The notes beneath the pieces are model-generated. The model was not told where the DNA came from. It was given only the letters and a program-made list of their open reading frames with translations, and did no database searches. From UBA1181 sp045113275 (GTDB lineage Bacteria; Bacteroidota; Bacteroidia; Bacteroidales; Paludibacteraceae), in the NCBI GenBank assembly GCA_045113275.1, contig JBGUIU010000184.1:14448-78447 (forward strand): a DNA stretch of 64,000 bases, written 5' to 3'. Every line of letters starts with the position of its first letter. Positions within the stretch are counted from its first letter, which is position 1. Made by a program: the position numbers and the translations under genes. Of this stretch, positions 7,404 to 16,489 are shown one piece after another.

Positions 7404-8918
7404 TCAGAATACTTTAATTAAGTTCTCTATTCCTCCTCCGATCATTGTAGATAACCAGAAAGGAGACAATCCAATGGCAGCAATGGCAAATATCAAGGCA
7501 AATACTGCAATTTTCTCATACCAGATGGCATCTGTCAATGTTGCATGATGTTCATTTTGGATTGGACCGAATAAGATTTTGCCAACAACTCTTAAAATGT
7601 AAACAGCTGTGATGACAATTGAACTACAACCTAAAATTACAAATACACGATGGAATAGATCTGGATGTTGGAATGCACCGACAAAGATAGTCATCTCAGC
7701 AACGAATCCGCTTAAGCCTGGCAAACCAAGAGATGCCATACCGGCGATTACGTAACATACACAAAGGATTGGCATGATCTTCATCAAACCACCCATTTCG
7801 CGAATGTCTCTTGTGTGTGTACGACCATAGATCATACCAATCAATGCAAAGAACAAGGCTGTCATCAATCCGTGAGATACCATTTGTAGGATAGCACCTG
7901 TCATGGCTGTCTTATTCATCATCAATAAAGCGAATAATACCATTCCACAGTGACTAACAGAAGAGTACGCATTGATGTATTTCAAGTCGTTCTGAACGCA
8001 AGCACTGAATGCACCATAGACAACACTAATACCTGTCAATATAATAAATATCCAAGCAAGATCATTAGCAGCATGAGGCATTAGATACATGGCTACACGG
8101 AAGCAACCATAACCTCCTAATTTCATTAATACACCAGCATGTAGCATGGATACTGCAGTTGGTGCTGATGCGTGACCATCAGGCGACCATGTGTGGAATG
8201 GGAACATTGCACCTAAAACACCAAAGCCCACAAAGGTTAATGGGAAGAATATATATTCCCAATCCATATCTGCACCACTATTTGCTAAAGCAATCACATT
8301 CTGAGATATCTCTTGAAGGTTAAATGTTGGATTTTGTCCTTCTGGTACTGAGTTGTAGTAAACACCTAGGATACCCACCATCAAGAAGGCTGATCCACCC
8401 ATCAACATCAAGGTTAGTTTCATGGCTGAATATTCTTTCTTTCCACTTCCCCATAGACCGATCAAAAGGTACATTGGAATCAATGCAACCTCATAGAAAA
8501 GGAACATGGTGAACAAATCCAAAGATATGAAGAATCCATACACACCGATGGAAAGCATTAGGAACCATAAGAAATACTCTTTCACTTTCGTTTCAATAGC
8601 GTAAGATACGAAAACGCCAGTGATAACAACAATCGAAGAAAGAAGTAACATGGCAACGGAAACACCGTCCACGCCCACTGAATAGTGGATGTTAAGTGAT
8701 TCATACCAGATGACAGAGTTGGTAAATACAAACTCATCGTCCACTCCTGCCTCTCTAAGTTGAAGATAGGTAATCGTAAGATAGGCGGACACTCCTAAAA
8801 GAGCTAATCCTCCAATTGACATGACAGTCCTAATCAAACTTTTCTTTTCTCCATTGATGCAAAATAATATTGCCATCATTACGAGAGGAATAATTACAAA
8901 GGCTGATAATATATTCAT
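7404..8918 (-). CDS. nuoM: Complex I subunit M (antiporter-like membrane subunit)
   Basis: A 504-residue polytopic protein. The key segments are FLFYEVALIPMYLLIGLWG (conserved channel Glu in TM5), FPFHTWSPDGHASAPTAVSMLHAGVLMKLGGYG (TM7-TM8, Lys and His) and NDLKYINAYSSVSHCGMV. This is the usual NuoM length. The gene lies 19 bp after nuoL and 36 bp before nuoN, in the standard L-M-N order. It is a proton-pumping module of the membrane arm. Confidence 0.95.
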   Translation of the reverse strand: MNILSAFVIIPLVMMAILFCINGEKKSLIRTVMSIGGLALLGVSAYLTITYLQLREAGVDDEFVFTNSVIWYESLNIHYSVGVDGVSVAMLLLSSIVVITGVFVSYAIETKVKEYFLWFLMLSIGVYGFFISLDLFTMFLFYEVALIPMYLLIGLWGSGKKEYSAMKLTLMLMGGSAFLMVGILGVYYNSVPEGQNPTFNLQEISQNVIALANSGADMDWEYIFFPLTFVGFGVLGAMFPFHTWSPDGHASAPTAVSMLHAGVLMKLGGYGCFRVAMYLMPHAANDLAWIFIILTGISVVYGAFSACVQNDLKYINAYSSVSHCGMVLFALLMMNKTAMTGAILQMVSHGLMTALFFALIGMIYGRTHTRDIREMGGLMKIMPILCVCYVIAGMASLGLPGLSGFVAEMTIFVGAFQHPDLFHRVFVILGCSSIVITAVYILRVVGKILFGPIQNEHHATLTDAIWYEKIAVFALIFAIAAIGLSPFWLSTMIGGGIENLIKVF

Positions 8919-8937
8919 TGTTGTATTATTTATTCTG

Positions 8938-10890
8938 TTATAGATATAATGTTAAAGCTGTGATGACGATAACACCCATGATGAATATCCAAGCATAGCT
9001 TTGTACATTTCCATCTTGAACATCTTTCGTGTCGTCAGATACCTCATTGGTAATCCAACCCAATAGATTCATGAAACCATCAATGATATGACGATCAAAC
9101 CATGCAATAGCATTGCAAATGATTTTAAAGATGATGCTTCGTGTTATATAATACCATACTTCGTCAATGTAGAATCGTCTGGATGCTGCATGACAGAATC
9201 CACTGCATTTACTCATGATTGTTGCTGGTATATTATTCTTCTTATAATAAAGAACCGTAGCAATCGCTATTCCTATAGCAGCAACTGTTAAGCTGATTCC
9301 TTCTACCGTCCAGTTGGTGTGAATCTCTATCGATGAGAGATCAGCTGTAACTAAATCTCCGAATTTGAAGAATCCACAGATGCAGGTATAAACTGCAAAT
9401 ACTATCAAAGGAAGTGACATCTTCCAGTCTTGATCATGAGGTTTGTGTTGTCCATAATCAGGATCTTCGTAGAAGAAGATGTGGTAGAACAAACGGAACA
9501 TATAGAATGCTGTAAGTCCAGCCACGAATGTCATGCAGATAAATATTGCAGTGTATCCGTTTTCAAAACATGCAGAAAGAATCTCTCCTTTGGAGAAGAA
9601 TCCAGAGAATGGTGGAATTCCCGCAATTGCCAAACAACCGATGGCAAAACAGATGCAGGTTAGTTTCATATATTTCCATAAACCACCCATCTTGCTCATT
9701 TCATTACTTTCTACACAATGAATGATACAACCGCAGCATAAGAACAACATGGCTTTAAACATAGCGTGTGTGAACAAATGCCACATAGATGCTGTATAAC
9801 CGAGTGAAGCTTCTCCTTCACCAATTCGAGCTACACCTAAAGCAACCATCATATAAGCAATTTGCGAGATGGTTGAAAAGGCAAGTACTCGTTTGATATC
9901 AGTCTGTGCACAAGCTATTACTGCTGAGAACAGTGCTGTGAATGCACCGATGTAAGCAATGGTGTCTAATACATCAGGCGCTTCGAAAGAGTAAATAGGG
10001 AAGAGTCTTGCAACTAAATATACACCGGCAACAACCATGGTAGCCGCATGAATCAATGCGGAAGAAGGTGTTGGGCCTTCCATTGCATCTGGCAACCAAA
10101 TGTGGAATGGGAACATTGCAGATTTTCCTGCACCACCTAAGAAGATGAGGAACATTGCAACAGAGGTTAAAGGAAGTCCGCAAAGCATGATGTCGGACAT
10201 CTTTTCATGTACTAATGCTGCATTGTCTGCATTGAGTGTTGCGAAATCAAATGTATTGGTGTAATAAGATAGGATCAAGATACCTATCAAGAAGAACATA
10301 TCAGCAAAACGAGTAACGATGAAAGCTTTCTTACAAGCACTCACAGCTGCTGGTTTTGTGTAATAGTAACCAATTAACAAGAAGGAAGAGACACCCACCA
10401 ATTCCCAAAATATATACGTTTGGAAAATATTGGTTCCTAATACAAGTCCTAACATGGCAAAACTGAATAAGGACAATACAGCATAGTAGCGTTGCATTCC
10501 TTCATCGTAATGACCGTGTTCGAACATATAGCCGAAGCTATAGATATGTACCATCAAAGAAACGGTTGAGATGACAATCAACATCATAGCTGATATTGGA
10601 TCTAGATAGAAACCAATGCTGATGACTAATGTGTCGGATATCCGTAACCATTCAAGATTGAAAAGAGTTATTGGCTGATAGACGCCATCAACTTCACCTC
10701 CGTTAAAAAAGTACTGAATTGCTATGTAATAACAAATGATAGCAACAATTGAGAAGCCTGCGGTTCCTATAATACCTGCTGTCTTTCCAGAAATTCTGAA
10801 TGATGTTAAACCTAAAAAGATAAACATCAAGAAAGGTAACAATAAGACATAGGGAGCAAAAGGCTGTATAGATGATATTAACGCTTCCAT
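8938..10890 (-). CDS. nuoL: Complex I subunit L (distal antiporter-like subunit)
   Basis: A 650-residue NuoL with about 16 membrane helices and the C-terminal amphipathic lateral helix seen in this subunit (region around 560-620). FWELVGVSSFLLIGYYYTKPAA carries the channel Glu, and GKSAMFPFHIWLPDAMEGPTPSSALIHAATMVVAGVYL the TM7-TM8 motif. TDIKRVLAFSTISQIAYMMVALG also matches. It lies 6 bp after nuoK. Confidence 0.95.
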   Translation of the reverse strand: MEALISSIQPFAPYVLLLPFLMFIFLGLTSFRISGKTAGIIGTAGFSIVAIICYYIAIQYFFNGGEVDGVYQPITLFNLEWLRISDTLVISIGFYLDPISAMMLIVISTVSLMVHIYSFGYMFEHGHYDEGMQRYYAVLSLFSFAMLGLVLGTNIFQTYIFWELVGVSSFLLIGYYYTKPAAVSACKKAFIVTRFADMFFLIGILILSYYTNTFDFATLNADNAALVHEKMSDIMLCGLPLTSVAMFLIFLGGAGKSAMFPFHIWLPDAMEGPTPSSALIHAATMVVAGVYLVARLFPIYSFEAPDVLDTIAYIGAFTALFSAVIACAQTDIKRVLAFSTISQIAYMMVALGVARIGEGEASLGYTASMWHLFTHAMFKAMLFLCCGCIIHCVESNEMSKMGGLWKYMKLTCICFAIGCLAIAGIPPFSGFFSKGEILSACFENGYTAIFICMTFVAGLTAFYMFRLFYHIFFYEDPDYGQHKPHDQDWKMSLPLIVFAVYTCICGFFKFGDLVTADLSSIEIHTNWTVEGISLTVAAIGIAIATVLYYKKNNIPATIMSKCSGFCHAASRRFYIDEVWYYITRSIIFKIICNAIAWFDRHIIDGFMNLLGWITNEVSDDTKDVQDGNVQSYAWIFIMGVIVITALTLYL

Positions 10891-10896
10891 TTCTTA

Positions 10897-11208
10897 TTAA
10901 TTCTTTAATTGGTTAATACTTTTCACATCAATGTTCTTCTTTGCACGATAAACGTTGATGATGATGGAAATTGCTACTGCGGTCTCTGCTGCTGCAATCA
11001 CGATAACAAAGAGACTATAGATGAAACCTTCCAATTGATCTGGATATAGAAATCTATTGAATGCGACGAAATTGATGTTGACTGCATTCAAAATCAATTC
11101 TATTGACATCAAGATACTGATAAGGCTTTTGCGAACAATGAAACCATACACACCTATAAAAAATAGAAGTGTGCTAACGACTAAATAACATTCTAATGGC
11201 ATATTCAT
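10897..11208 (-). CDS. nuoK: Complex I subunit K
   Basis: A 103-residue subunit with three membrane helices. The conserved membrane Glu residues are present in ILMSIELILNAVNINFVAF and in VIVIAAAETAVAISIIINVYR. It helps couple the quinone site to the proton channels. The start overlaps the stop of nuoJ by 4 nt (ATGA type), indicating translational coupling. Confidence 0.95.
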   Translation of the reverse strand: MNMPLECYLVVSTLLFFIGVYGFIVRKSLISILMSIELILNAVNINFVAFNRFLYPDQLEGFIYSLFVIVIAAAETAVAISIIINVYRAKKNIDVKSINQLKN

Positions 11209-11747
11209 TTTCTATCCTCCTTATTAATTTGTGCAACAACTAAGCCACCTATGATGCAAGCTAATAATAAAATACTAGATGCCTCAAATGGTAACAAGTA
11301 CTGATATTTCTCGGTTCCCATTAATGTGTTTCCAATCTGTTGCATGTTGAGATTAGAAGTGATTTCTGTTGCACGCGAGAAGTCTGCAGTGACAAACTTG
11401 TATTTAAATATAGTGATTAAACAGAGTGCTAATCCACTAAAAGCCGCAATGGCTCCCATGATGGATTTCCGTTTTGAGCTTTTTTCTTTTTCTTCACCCA
11501 AACTTTTTATTAAAAGTATGGCAAATATAAAGAGCACTACAATACCACCTGCATATACAGACAATTGAACGGCTGCTAAAAATTCGTAATTCATCTGTAA
11601 ATATAATCCTGCAACACCGAATAATACAAAGAAAAGGTATGTTGCTGACCGTAAAATTTTTGTCTCAGTCACCATCATAACTCCAAAGAATAGAATTGTG
11701 ACAGATAATATGACAAAAATAATATTACTTGCTGTTAAGAATTCCAT
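11205..11747 (-). CDS. nuoJ: Complex I subunit J
   Basis: A 180-residue, five-helix membrane subunit. I choose the ATG at 11747 (MEFLTASNIIFVILS), because the longer frame to 11810 runs through the 3' end of nuoI and adds an unlikely basic leader. The conserved TM3 segment is seen as LQLSVYAGGIVVLFIFAILLIK. It contributes to the E-channel between the quinone cavity and the antiporter modules. It is translationally coupled to nuoK by a 4-nt overlap. Confidence 0.92.
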   Translation of the reverse strand: MEFLTASNIIFVILSVTILFFGVMMVTETKILRSATYLFFVLFGVAGLYLQMNYEFLAAVQLSVYAGGIVVLFIFAILLIKSLGEEKEKSSKRKSIMGAIAAFSGLALCLITIFKYKFVTADFSRATEITSNLNMQQIGNTLMGTEKYQYLLPFEASSILLLACIIGGLVVAQINKEDRK

Positions 11748-11748
11748 A

Positions 11749-12270
11749 TTATTGTTGTTGATTAGTGTTAGAATTAATAACTTTCTTTTCCTCTTGCTGT
11801 GGTGCGACAACCTTCTTCTCTTCTAGTTTGGATCCTTCCTTGTTTAATTGCTTAACCAAAGTGGCTCTTCTATAGACGGAATGTTCAAAGTTGTTACTCC
11901 AAACAATTGCTTTTTGAGGACAACCCATGGTACAGAGTCCACAGAATGTACAACTACCTAAATCATATAAATATTGATCTAGTATCTTTTTGGTCTTTCC
12001 ATCATCTGTAGTTATTTGTTTTGTTTTAACTGTGATGGTACCATTAGGACAATTCATTTGACATATACCACAACCTGTACATTTATGTTCGTTGTTGGCA
12101 TTATGTGGCATAGTAAGTTCTCCTCTGAACCTTTCTGCATATACTTTTGTGCCACGATTTTCTGGATAACATTCTGTAATCGGTTTGCGAATGAAATTAA
12201 TCATCGTGATTTTCATTCCTTGCAATAAATTCCAGATGTCAGAAAATAAATCTTTTATGTATTGTATCAT
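11749..12270 (-). CDS. nuoI: Complex I subunit I (two 4Fe-4S clusters)
   Basis: A 173-residue ferredoxin-like subunit. Two CxxCxxCxxxC motifs are visible, at Cys64/67/70/74 and Cys107/110/113/117, each binding one 4Fe-4S cluster (N6a and N6b). The N-terminal amphipathic helix would lie on the membrane arm. A Glu/Lys/Gln-rich tail of about 35 residues, ending NSNTNQQQ, extends past the usual end and may contact an alternative electron-input protein, since NuoEFG are not encoded here. It follows nuoH by 12 bp. Confidence 0.95.
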   Translation of the reverse strand: MIQYIKDLFSDIWNLLQGMKITMINFIRKPITECYPENRGTKVYAERFRGELTMPHNANNEHKCTGCGICQMNCPNGTITVKTKQITTDDGKTKKILDQYLYDLGSCTFCGLCTMGCPQKAIVWSNNFEHSVYRRATLVKQLNKEGSKLEEKKVVAPQQEEKKVINSNTNQQQ

Positions 12271-12282
12271 TTCTTTTTAATT

Positions 12283-13359
12283 TTAGAAAATTAATACCCA
12301 TACTGCCATCACAAGCATATTTAGCAAACTGATTGGCATTAATATTTTCCATTCTAAGTGAAGCAATTGGTCGATTCTTAAACGTGGGAATGTCCATCTT
12401 ACCCATAAGCTAAGTAATACCAATGAGAATGCTTTTCCTAAGAACCAAATGTAACTTGGAATATAATCCATCAAATGATTAAATCCACTTGCCCAATCAG
12501 CATGAATATGGAATGGCTGCCAACCACCTAAGAATACTGTAGTGGCAACTCCAGCAATAATAAACATATTAAGATATTCAGCTAGATAGAAAAAACCATA
12601 TTGGATACCAGAGTACTCTGTATGGTATCCAGCTGTTAATTCTGATTCTGCTTCAGGTAAGTCGAATGGGCCACGGTTGGTTTCTGCATGACCTGCAATT
12701 AAATAGATGATAAATGCAATGAGTGCAGGGAGTGGTGCTTGGAATATATACCATGCATTCTCTTGACCGTTGATGATGTCTGATATGTTCAATGAACCAG
12801 CCAAAATCACCATGGTCAGGATGGAAATACCTGCCGATAATTCATAGCTGATCAATTGAGCTCCACTACGCATGGCACCGATCAAAGTATATTTATTGTT
12901 ACTTGACCATCCAGCTAACAATATACCGATCACACCCAATGATGAGATGGCAAGAATATAGAATATTCCGACGTTGAAATCAATACATGCTAATCCTTTG
13001 CCAAATTGTAATGCACCGAATGTGCAGAATGAACCGATGATTGCTAAGAATATGGCTACATAATACAATAGCTTATCTGACTTGCTGATTTTAACGATCT
13101 CTTTTAATAATATCTTTATCATGTCGGCTATCAACTGCAATGAACCCCATGGTCCTACACGATTAGGTCCAAGACGACATTGGAAACGTGCACATATCTT
13201 ACGTTCCAAGAAAATCAGAATCAATGCAAGCACACAATAGAGTGCTAACAACAACACTCCGACGAGAACGTATTCGATAGCGGCTGCAGCCCATCCGGGT
13301 AGGGAAGAGGTGAGCCCATCGTGTGCTAATTTTACTACATTTTCTAATTCTAAACTCAT
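12283..13359 (-). CDS. nuoH: Complex I subunit H (quinone-site membrane subunit)
   Basis: A 358-residue, eight-helix subunit at the membrane end of the quinone cavity. Typical blocks are ERKICARFQCRLGPNRVGPWGSLQLIADMIK, the acidic loop LPEAESELTAGYHTEYSGIQYGFFYLAEY, and WVRWTFPRLRIDQLLHLEWK near the end. The start at 13359 gives the normal length. It lies 29 bp after nuoCD. Confidence 0.95.
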   Translation of the reverse strand: MSLELENVVKLAHDGLTSSLPGWAAAAIEYVLVGVLLLALYCVLALILIFLERKICARFQCRLGPNRVGPWGSLQLIADMIKILLKEIVKISKSDKLLYYVAIFLAIIGSFCTFGALQFGKGLACIDFNVGIFYILAISSLGVIGILLAGWSSNNKYTLIGAMRSGAQLISYELSAGISILTMVILAGSLNISDIINGQENAWYIFQAPLPALIAFIIYLIAGHAETNRGPFDLPEAESELTAGYHTEYSGIQYGFFYLAEYLNMFIIAGVATTVFLGGWQPFHIHADWASGFNHLMDYIPSYIWFLGKAFSLVLLSLWVRWTFPRLRIDQLLHLEWKILMPISLLNMLVMAVWVLIF

Positions 13360-13388
13360 TTTTATTTTGTTTTTTACAATATGACAAT

Positions 13389-15017
13389 TTATCTATCTGC
13401 ACACGGAATAACGTAGTCCAAAGAAGCTCCGATCATAATTAAATCGGCTATCTTTTCGTTCTGACACAATGGATCTAGAGCGGAAATCAACGTCATACAA
13501 GGAGATCTGAACTTTACTCTGTATGGATTCTTGTCGCCTGTGCTATTAATATATACACCAAAATCACCACGGGCATTTTCTACACGTTGGTAGTATTCTC
13601 CTGCAGGAAGTTTGATGATAGCAGGGGTCTTTGCTTTGAATCCATCGTCTGGTAAGTTGTTGATCAGATATTCGATGATCTTAAGTGATTGTTCGATTTC
13701 TTTCAAGCGGATGAGATATCGATCGAATGTGTCGCCTGTCTCAAAAAGAACCTGCTCAAAATCAATCTTATCGTATCCTGCGTATGGTTCAATCTTTCGA
13801 ACATCACAAGCCCATCCGGATGCTCTTCCTGAAGGTCCTGTTACACCTAATGAAACAGCCTTATCATTCGAAAGGATACCCATGTTTTTCATACGTCCTT
13901 TGGCAATAGGATTGTTAGTGAAGAGTACATGATACTCTTTTAACATCTTTTGCATATAAGGGATGAACTCTTTCACTTGATCAATGAATTTTGGATGTAT
14001 GTCATTTGCTAATCCACCAATGACATTGTATCCAACCATCAGACGTCCACCTCCAGTCTCCTCAAAGATATCCATGATCTTTTCACGGTCACGCATACCA
14101 TAGATGAATGCTGTGATGGAACCCATATCCATACACATACAACCCCAACCTAATAAGTGAGAGGCGATACGTGTTAATTCATCAAATATGATTCTGACAG
14201 CTTCTGCACGTTTTGGAATCTCTAATCCTAGTGCTTTTTCACAGCAAAGACAGAACGCATGACGATTCATGGTTCCTGAAAGATAATCCAAACGTTCAGT
14301 TAATTGAAGTATTTGTGGATATGTCTTCGTTTCACACATTTTTTCAATACCACGGTGGATATATCCAAAATTAGGATCTACTTTCTTGATGATTTCACCA
14401 TCCAAAGAGACACGAAGGTGAAGTACTCCGTGGGTAGCAGGGTGCTGAGGACCTATGTTAACCACGTATTCACCGTTCTCAAATAACTGATGATGGTTTG
14501 TTATCAGTTTTCCATCTTTGTCAAATGATAGAGTTGGCATGTCTTCCATGTCATCTGCCGTTTGATTGACAAGAGGAATAGGATTGAGAGCTGGATTTGC
14601 ATCATAATCTTTTCTGAATGGGAATCCGTTCCAATCAGCACGTAAGAATATACGACGAAGATCAGGATGGTTGACAAATTTTATGCCATAAAAATCATAC
14701 GCTTCCCTTTCATATAAATTAGCCGATTCCCATAAGTCATAGACAGAAGGAATTGCTATGTTTTCATAATCAGGTGTCTTTACTTTGACAACTACCATTG
14801 TGTTCTTTTCAATAGAAGATGTTAAATGGTAGATGACACCTAAACAATCTTTGTAGTCGATACCCGTCAGATTCAATAAAACGTCTAATCCATTAGCTTT
14901 TAATTTTTCTGCTAATTTTCTCCATTGTTTTGGTTCGACGGTAATGGTAGGGTATTGTTGCTCCTCTACGGTAAGGCCCGAAGCAACGGATGAAATAATG
15001 TCTTTTGTCTTTTTCAT
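13389..15017 (-). CDS. nuoCD: Fused complex I subunits C and D
   Basis: A 542-residue fusion. Residues 1-150 are the NuoC (30-kDa) domain, with YEREAYDFYGIKFVNHPDLRRIFL and the hallmark DWNGFPFRKDY. Residues 185-542 are the NuoD (49-kDa) domain, with NIGPQHPATHGVLHLRVSLDGE, GYIHRGIEKMCE, and the C-terminal IPCADR replacing the hydrogenase-like Cys ligands. NuoD lines the quinone site: His and Asp/Tyr side chains in the PATHG and YLSGT regions are expected to serve ubiquinone or menaquinone reduction. C-D fusion is normal in Bacteroidetes and enterics. It lies 3 bp after nuoB. Confidence 0.95.
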   Translation of the reverse strand: MKKTKDIISSVASGLTVEEQQYPTITVEPKQWRKLAEKLKANGLDVLLNLTGIDYKDCLGVIYHLTSSIEKNTMVVVKVKTPDYENIAIPSVYDLWESANLYEREAYDFYGIKFVNHPDLRRIFLRADWNGFPFRKDYDANPALNPIPLVNQTADDMEDMPTLSFDKDGKLITNHHQLFENGEYVVNIGPQHPATHGVLHLRVSLDGEIIKKVDPNFGYIHRGIEKMCETKTYPQILQLTERLDYLSGTMNRHAFCLCCEKALGLEIPKRAEAVRIIFDELTRIASHLLGWGCMCMDMGSITAFIYGMRDREKIMDIFEETGGGRLMVGYNVIGGLANDIHPKFIDQVKEFIPYMQKMLKEYHVLFTNNPIAKGRMKNMGILSNDKAVSLGVTGPSGRASGWACDVRKIEPYAGYDKIDFEQVLFETGDTFDRYLIRLKEIEQSLKIIEYLINNLPDDGFKAKTPAIIKLPAGEYYQRVENARGDFGVYINSTGDKNPYRVKFRSPCMTLISALDPLCQNEKIADLIMIGASLDYVIPCADR

Positions 15018-15020
15018 TTC

Positions 15021-15635
15021 CTACTTTATTTCTGATGGGTTATTTTCTTGAACTATCTCTTCACTTTCTTTTTTTCTGCAAGGAAGTTTGAAGAACTTCT
15101 CCACCTTGATCTTTCTTTCTAGTTGCATCATGCCATATAGCATGGCATCTGGTCTTGGAGGACAGCCAGGTACATATACGTCCACAGGTATGATTTTGTC
15201 AACACCCTGAACAACATGATATGAGTCTTTGAACGGACCACCACTGATGGCACATCCACCTACTGCAATCACATACTTTGGCTCTGCCATTTGATCATAC
15301 AAACGTTTTAATACAGGTGCCATTTTATGAACAATGGTTCCTGCTACAAATATCACGTCTGCTTGTCGAGGTGAGTTTCTTGTTACCTCCCATCCAAATC
15401 GAGCAAAGTCTGTTCTTGCTGCACCTACACACATGAATTCAATACCGCAACATGCTGTTGCAAAGGTGAGGGGCCATACGGAATGAGAACGGCTCCAATT
15501 TATGAAGTCGTCTAATACTCCTATGCTTACGCCTACACCATTATTACGAAGCTCTTCAACATACTGCTCTAAGTACTCAGTATCATTGAAGTCTTCTTGC
15601 TTCATGCTTTTTACTTTGATGTTTTTTACTTCCAT
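15021..15635 (-). CDS. nuoB: Complex I subunit B (cluster N2)
   Basis: A 204-residue subunit carrying the terminal 4Fe-4S cluster N2. The ligand motifs are visible: FATACCGIEFMCVGAAR, VGGCAISGG and YVPGCPPRP. I take the ATG at 15635 (MEVKNIKVK); a longer frame to 15746 would add 37 residues inside nuoA and is unlikely. The chosen start overlaps the end of nuoA by about 10 nt, suggesting coupling. N2 hands electrons to menaquinone at the NuoB-NuoD interface. Confidence 0.93.
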   Translation of the reverse strand: MEVKNIKVKSMKQEDFNDTEYLEQYVEELRNNGVGVSIGVLDDFINWSRSHSVWPLTFATACCGIEFMCVGAARTDFARFGWEVTRNSPRQADVIFVAGTIVHKMAPVLKRLYDQMAEPKYVIAVGGCAISGGPFKDSYHVVQGVDKIIPVDVYVPGCPPRPDAMLYGMMQLERKIKVEKFFKLPCRKKESEEIVQENNPSEIK

Positions 15636-15976
15636 TCTAACGCTCCTTTCTTCCATGCATAAGCTAAACCGAGAACGAGGATGAATAGGAAGAACAGCAC
15701 GCTTACTAATCCTATTGATCCTAATGACTTCATGATGCTTGCCCATGGAAACAGAAGAACTGTTTCTACGTCAAATATCAAGAATAGGATGGCAAAGAGA
15801 TAGTAACCAACTTTGAACTGCATCCATGATGTCCCCTTCGTAGGAATACCACACTCATACGGTTCTCCTTTTTGTGCATTGGTCGATGTTGGCGCTAATA
15901 ATTTGCCAATCACCACTGCTGCTATTACCATGATGATAGCAGTGACAAATGCAACAATGAAAATCTCTGAACTCAT
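15626..15976 (-). CDS. nuoA: Complex I subunit A
   Basis: A 116-residue, three-helix membrane subunit and first gene of the operon. Family marks are KGEPYECGIPTKGTSWMQFKVGYYLFAILFLIFDVETVLLFPWA, including the conserved loop Cys and the FDVE motif. It starts about 110 nt downstream of the best promoter candidate, behind a strong hairpin. Confidence 0.95.
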   Translation of the reverse strand: MSSEIFIVAFVTAIIMVIAAVVIGKLLAPTSTNAQKGEPYECGIPTKGTSWMQFKVGYYLFAILFLIFDVETVLLFPWASIMKSLGSIGLVSVLFFLFILVLGLAYAWKKGALEWK

Positions 15977-16010
15977 TTCTATTTTATTTGTTTGTTATTA
16001 TTGTTTCCTA

Positions 16011-16052
16011 ACAAAAAATGGAAGCTGTATCTCTTTTGATACAGCTTCCATT
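16011..16052 (-). terminator. Terminator-like hairpin in the nuo leader
   Basis: A perfect 15-bp stem (16017-16031 with 16038-16052), a 6-nt loop, then six T residues on the minus strand, ending 35 nt before the nuoA start. It lies downstream of the likely nuo promoter at 16087-16114, so it would act as an attenuator or leader stabiliser. Alternatively it ends an upstream minus-strand transcript while nuo uses an unseen promoter closer in. Confidence 0.7.
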
Positions 16053-16086
16053 CTATTTTATATATGTGCCCTCTTTACAAGATACA

Positions 16087-16114
16087 CGAAAGTAAGGGCT
16101 TTTATGCTCTTCAA
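16087..16114 (-). promoter_or_regulatory. Candidate nuo operon promoter
   Basis: On the minus strand TTG (16112-16114) and TACTTTCG (16087-16094) are separated by 17 bp. The -7 box differs from TAnnTTTG at one position and the spacer is slightly short, so this is only moderate evidence. Confidence 0.4.
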
Positions 16115-16489
16115 TCGTTTGCAAATGAGTAATTTGGACATCATTTTATTTGGTTATTTTTTAGTCTTAACAATTTTTTTAAAATTCTTACGCAAATTTG
16201 GAAAATCTATTTCATTTTGCCAAATATTTTACTCTTAAATTTTACATTTTTTTTGACAATATGAAAGTTGAATTGTGTTAAAAATATAGATTTGACTTGC
16301 TGTAATCGTGATTTTGTTTTTAAATGTAATGTAATTGTGTCAAAATGATATTATAATACCCCTGAATTTGTCAATTTGAATATTTCTGCGGACGAATCGG
16401 ACTGAGAAATCGTGGCTATAGGCTATTTATTCCTTGTGAATTTCATGTGTCATCTCATCGCTGATACCCATTCGTGACATGACGATTCG
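16115..16489. other. AT-rich intergenic region without a recognised gene
   Basis: About 375 bp between the nuo promoter and the end of the TPR gene. It is very AT-rich up to about 16370, then more balanced. I see no open frame of note. A plus-strand TAGATTTG near 16290 fits a -7 box but heads towards no gene, and CGAATCG/CGATTCG repeats about 85 nt apart near 16394 and 16482 could pair. No definite RNA is claimed. Confidence 0.3.

Noticed and set aside
11748..11810. Longer NuoJ with 21 extra N-terminal residues
   Set aside because: The extension overlaps the 3' end of nuoI, is highly basic and has no family support.
15636..15746. Longer NuoB start
   Set aside because: The 37 extra residues lie inside nuoA and do not match NuoB N-termini.
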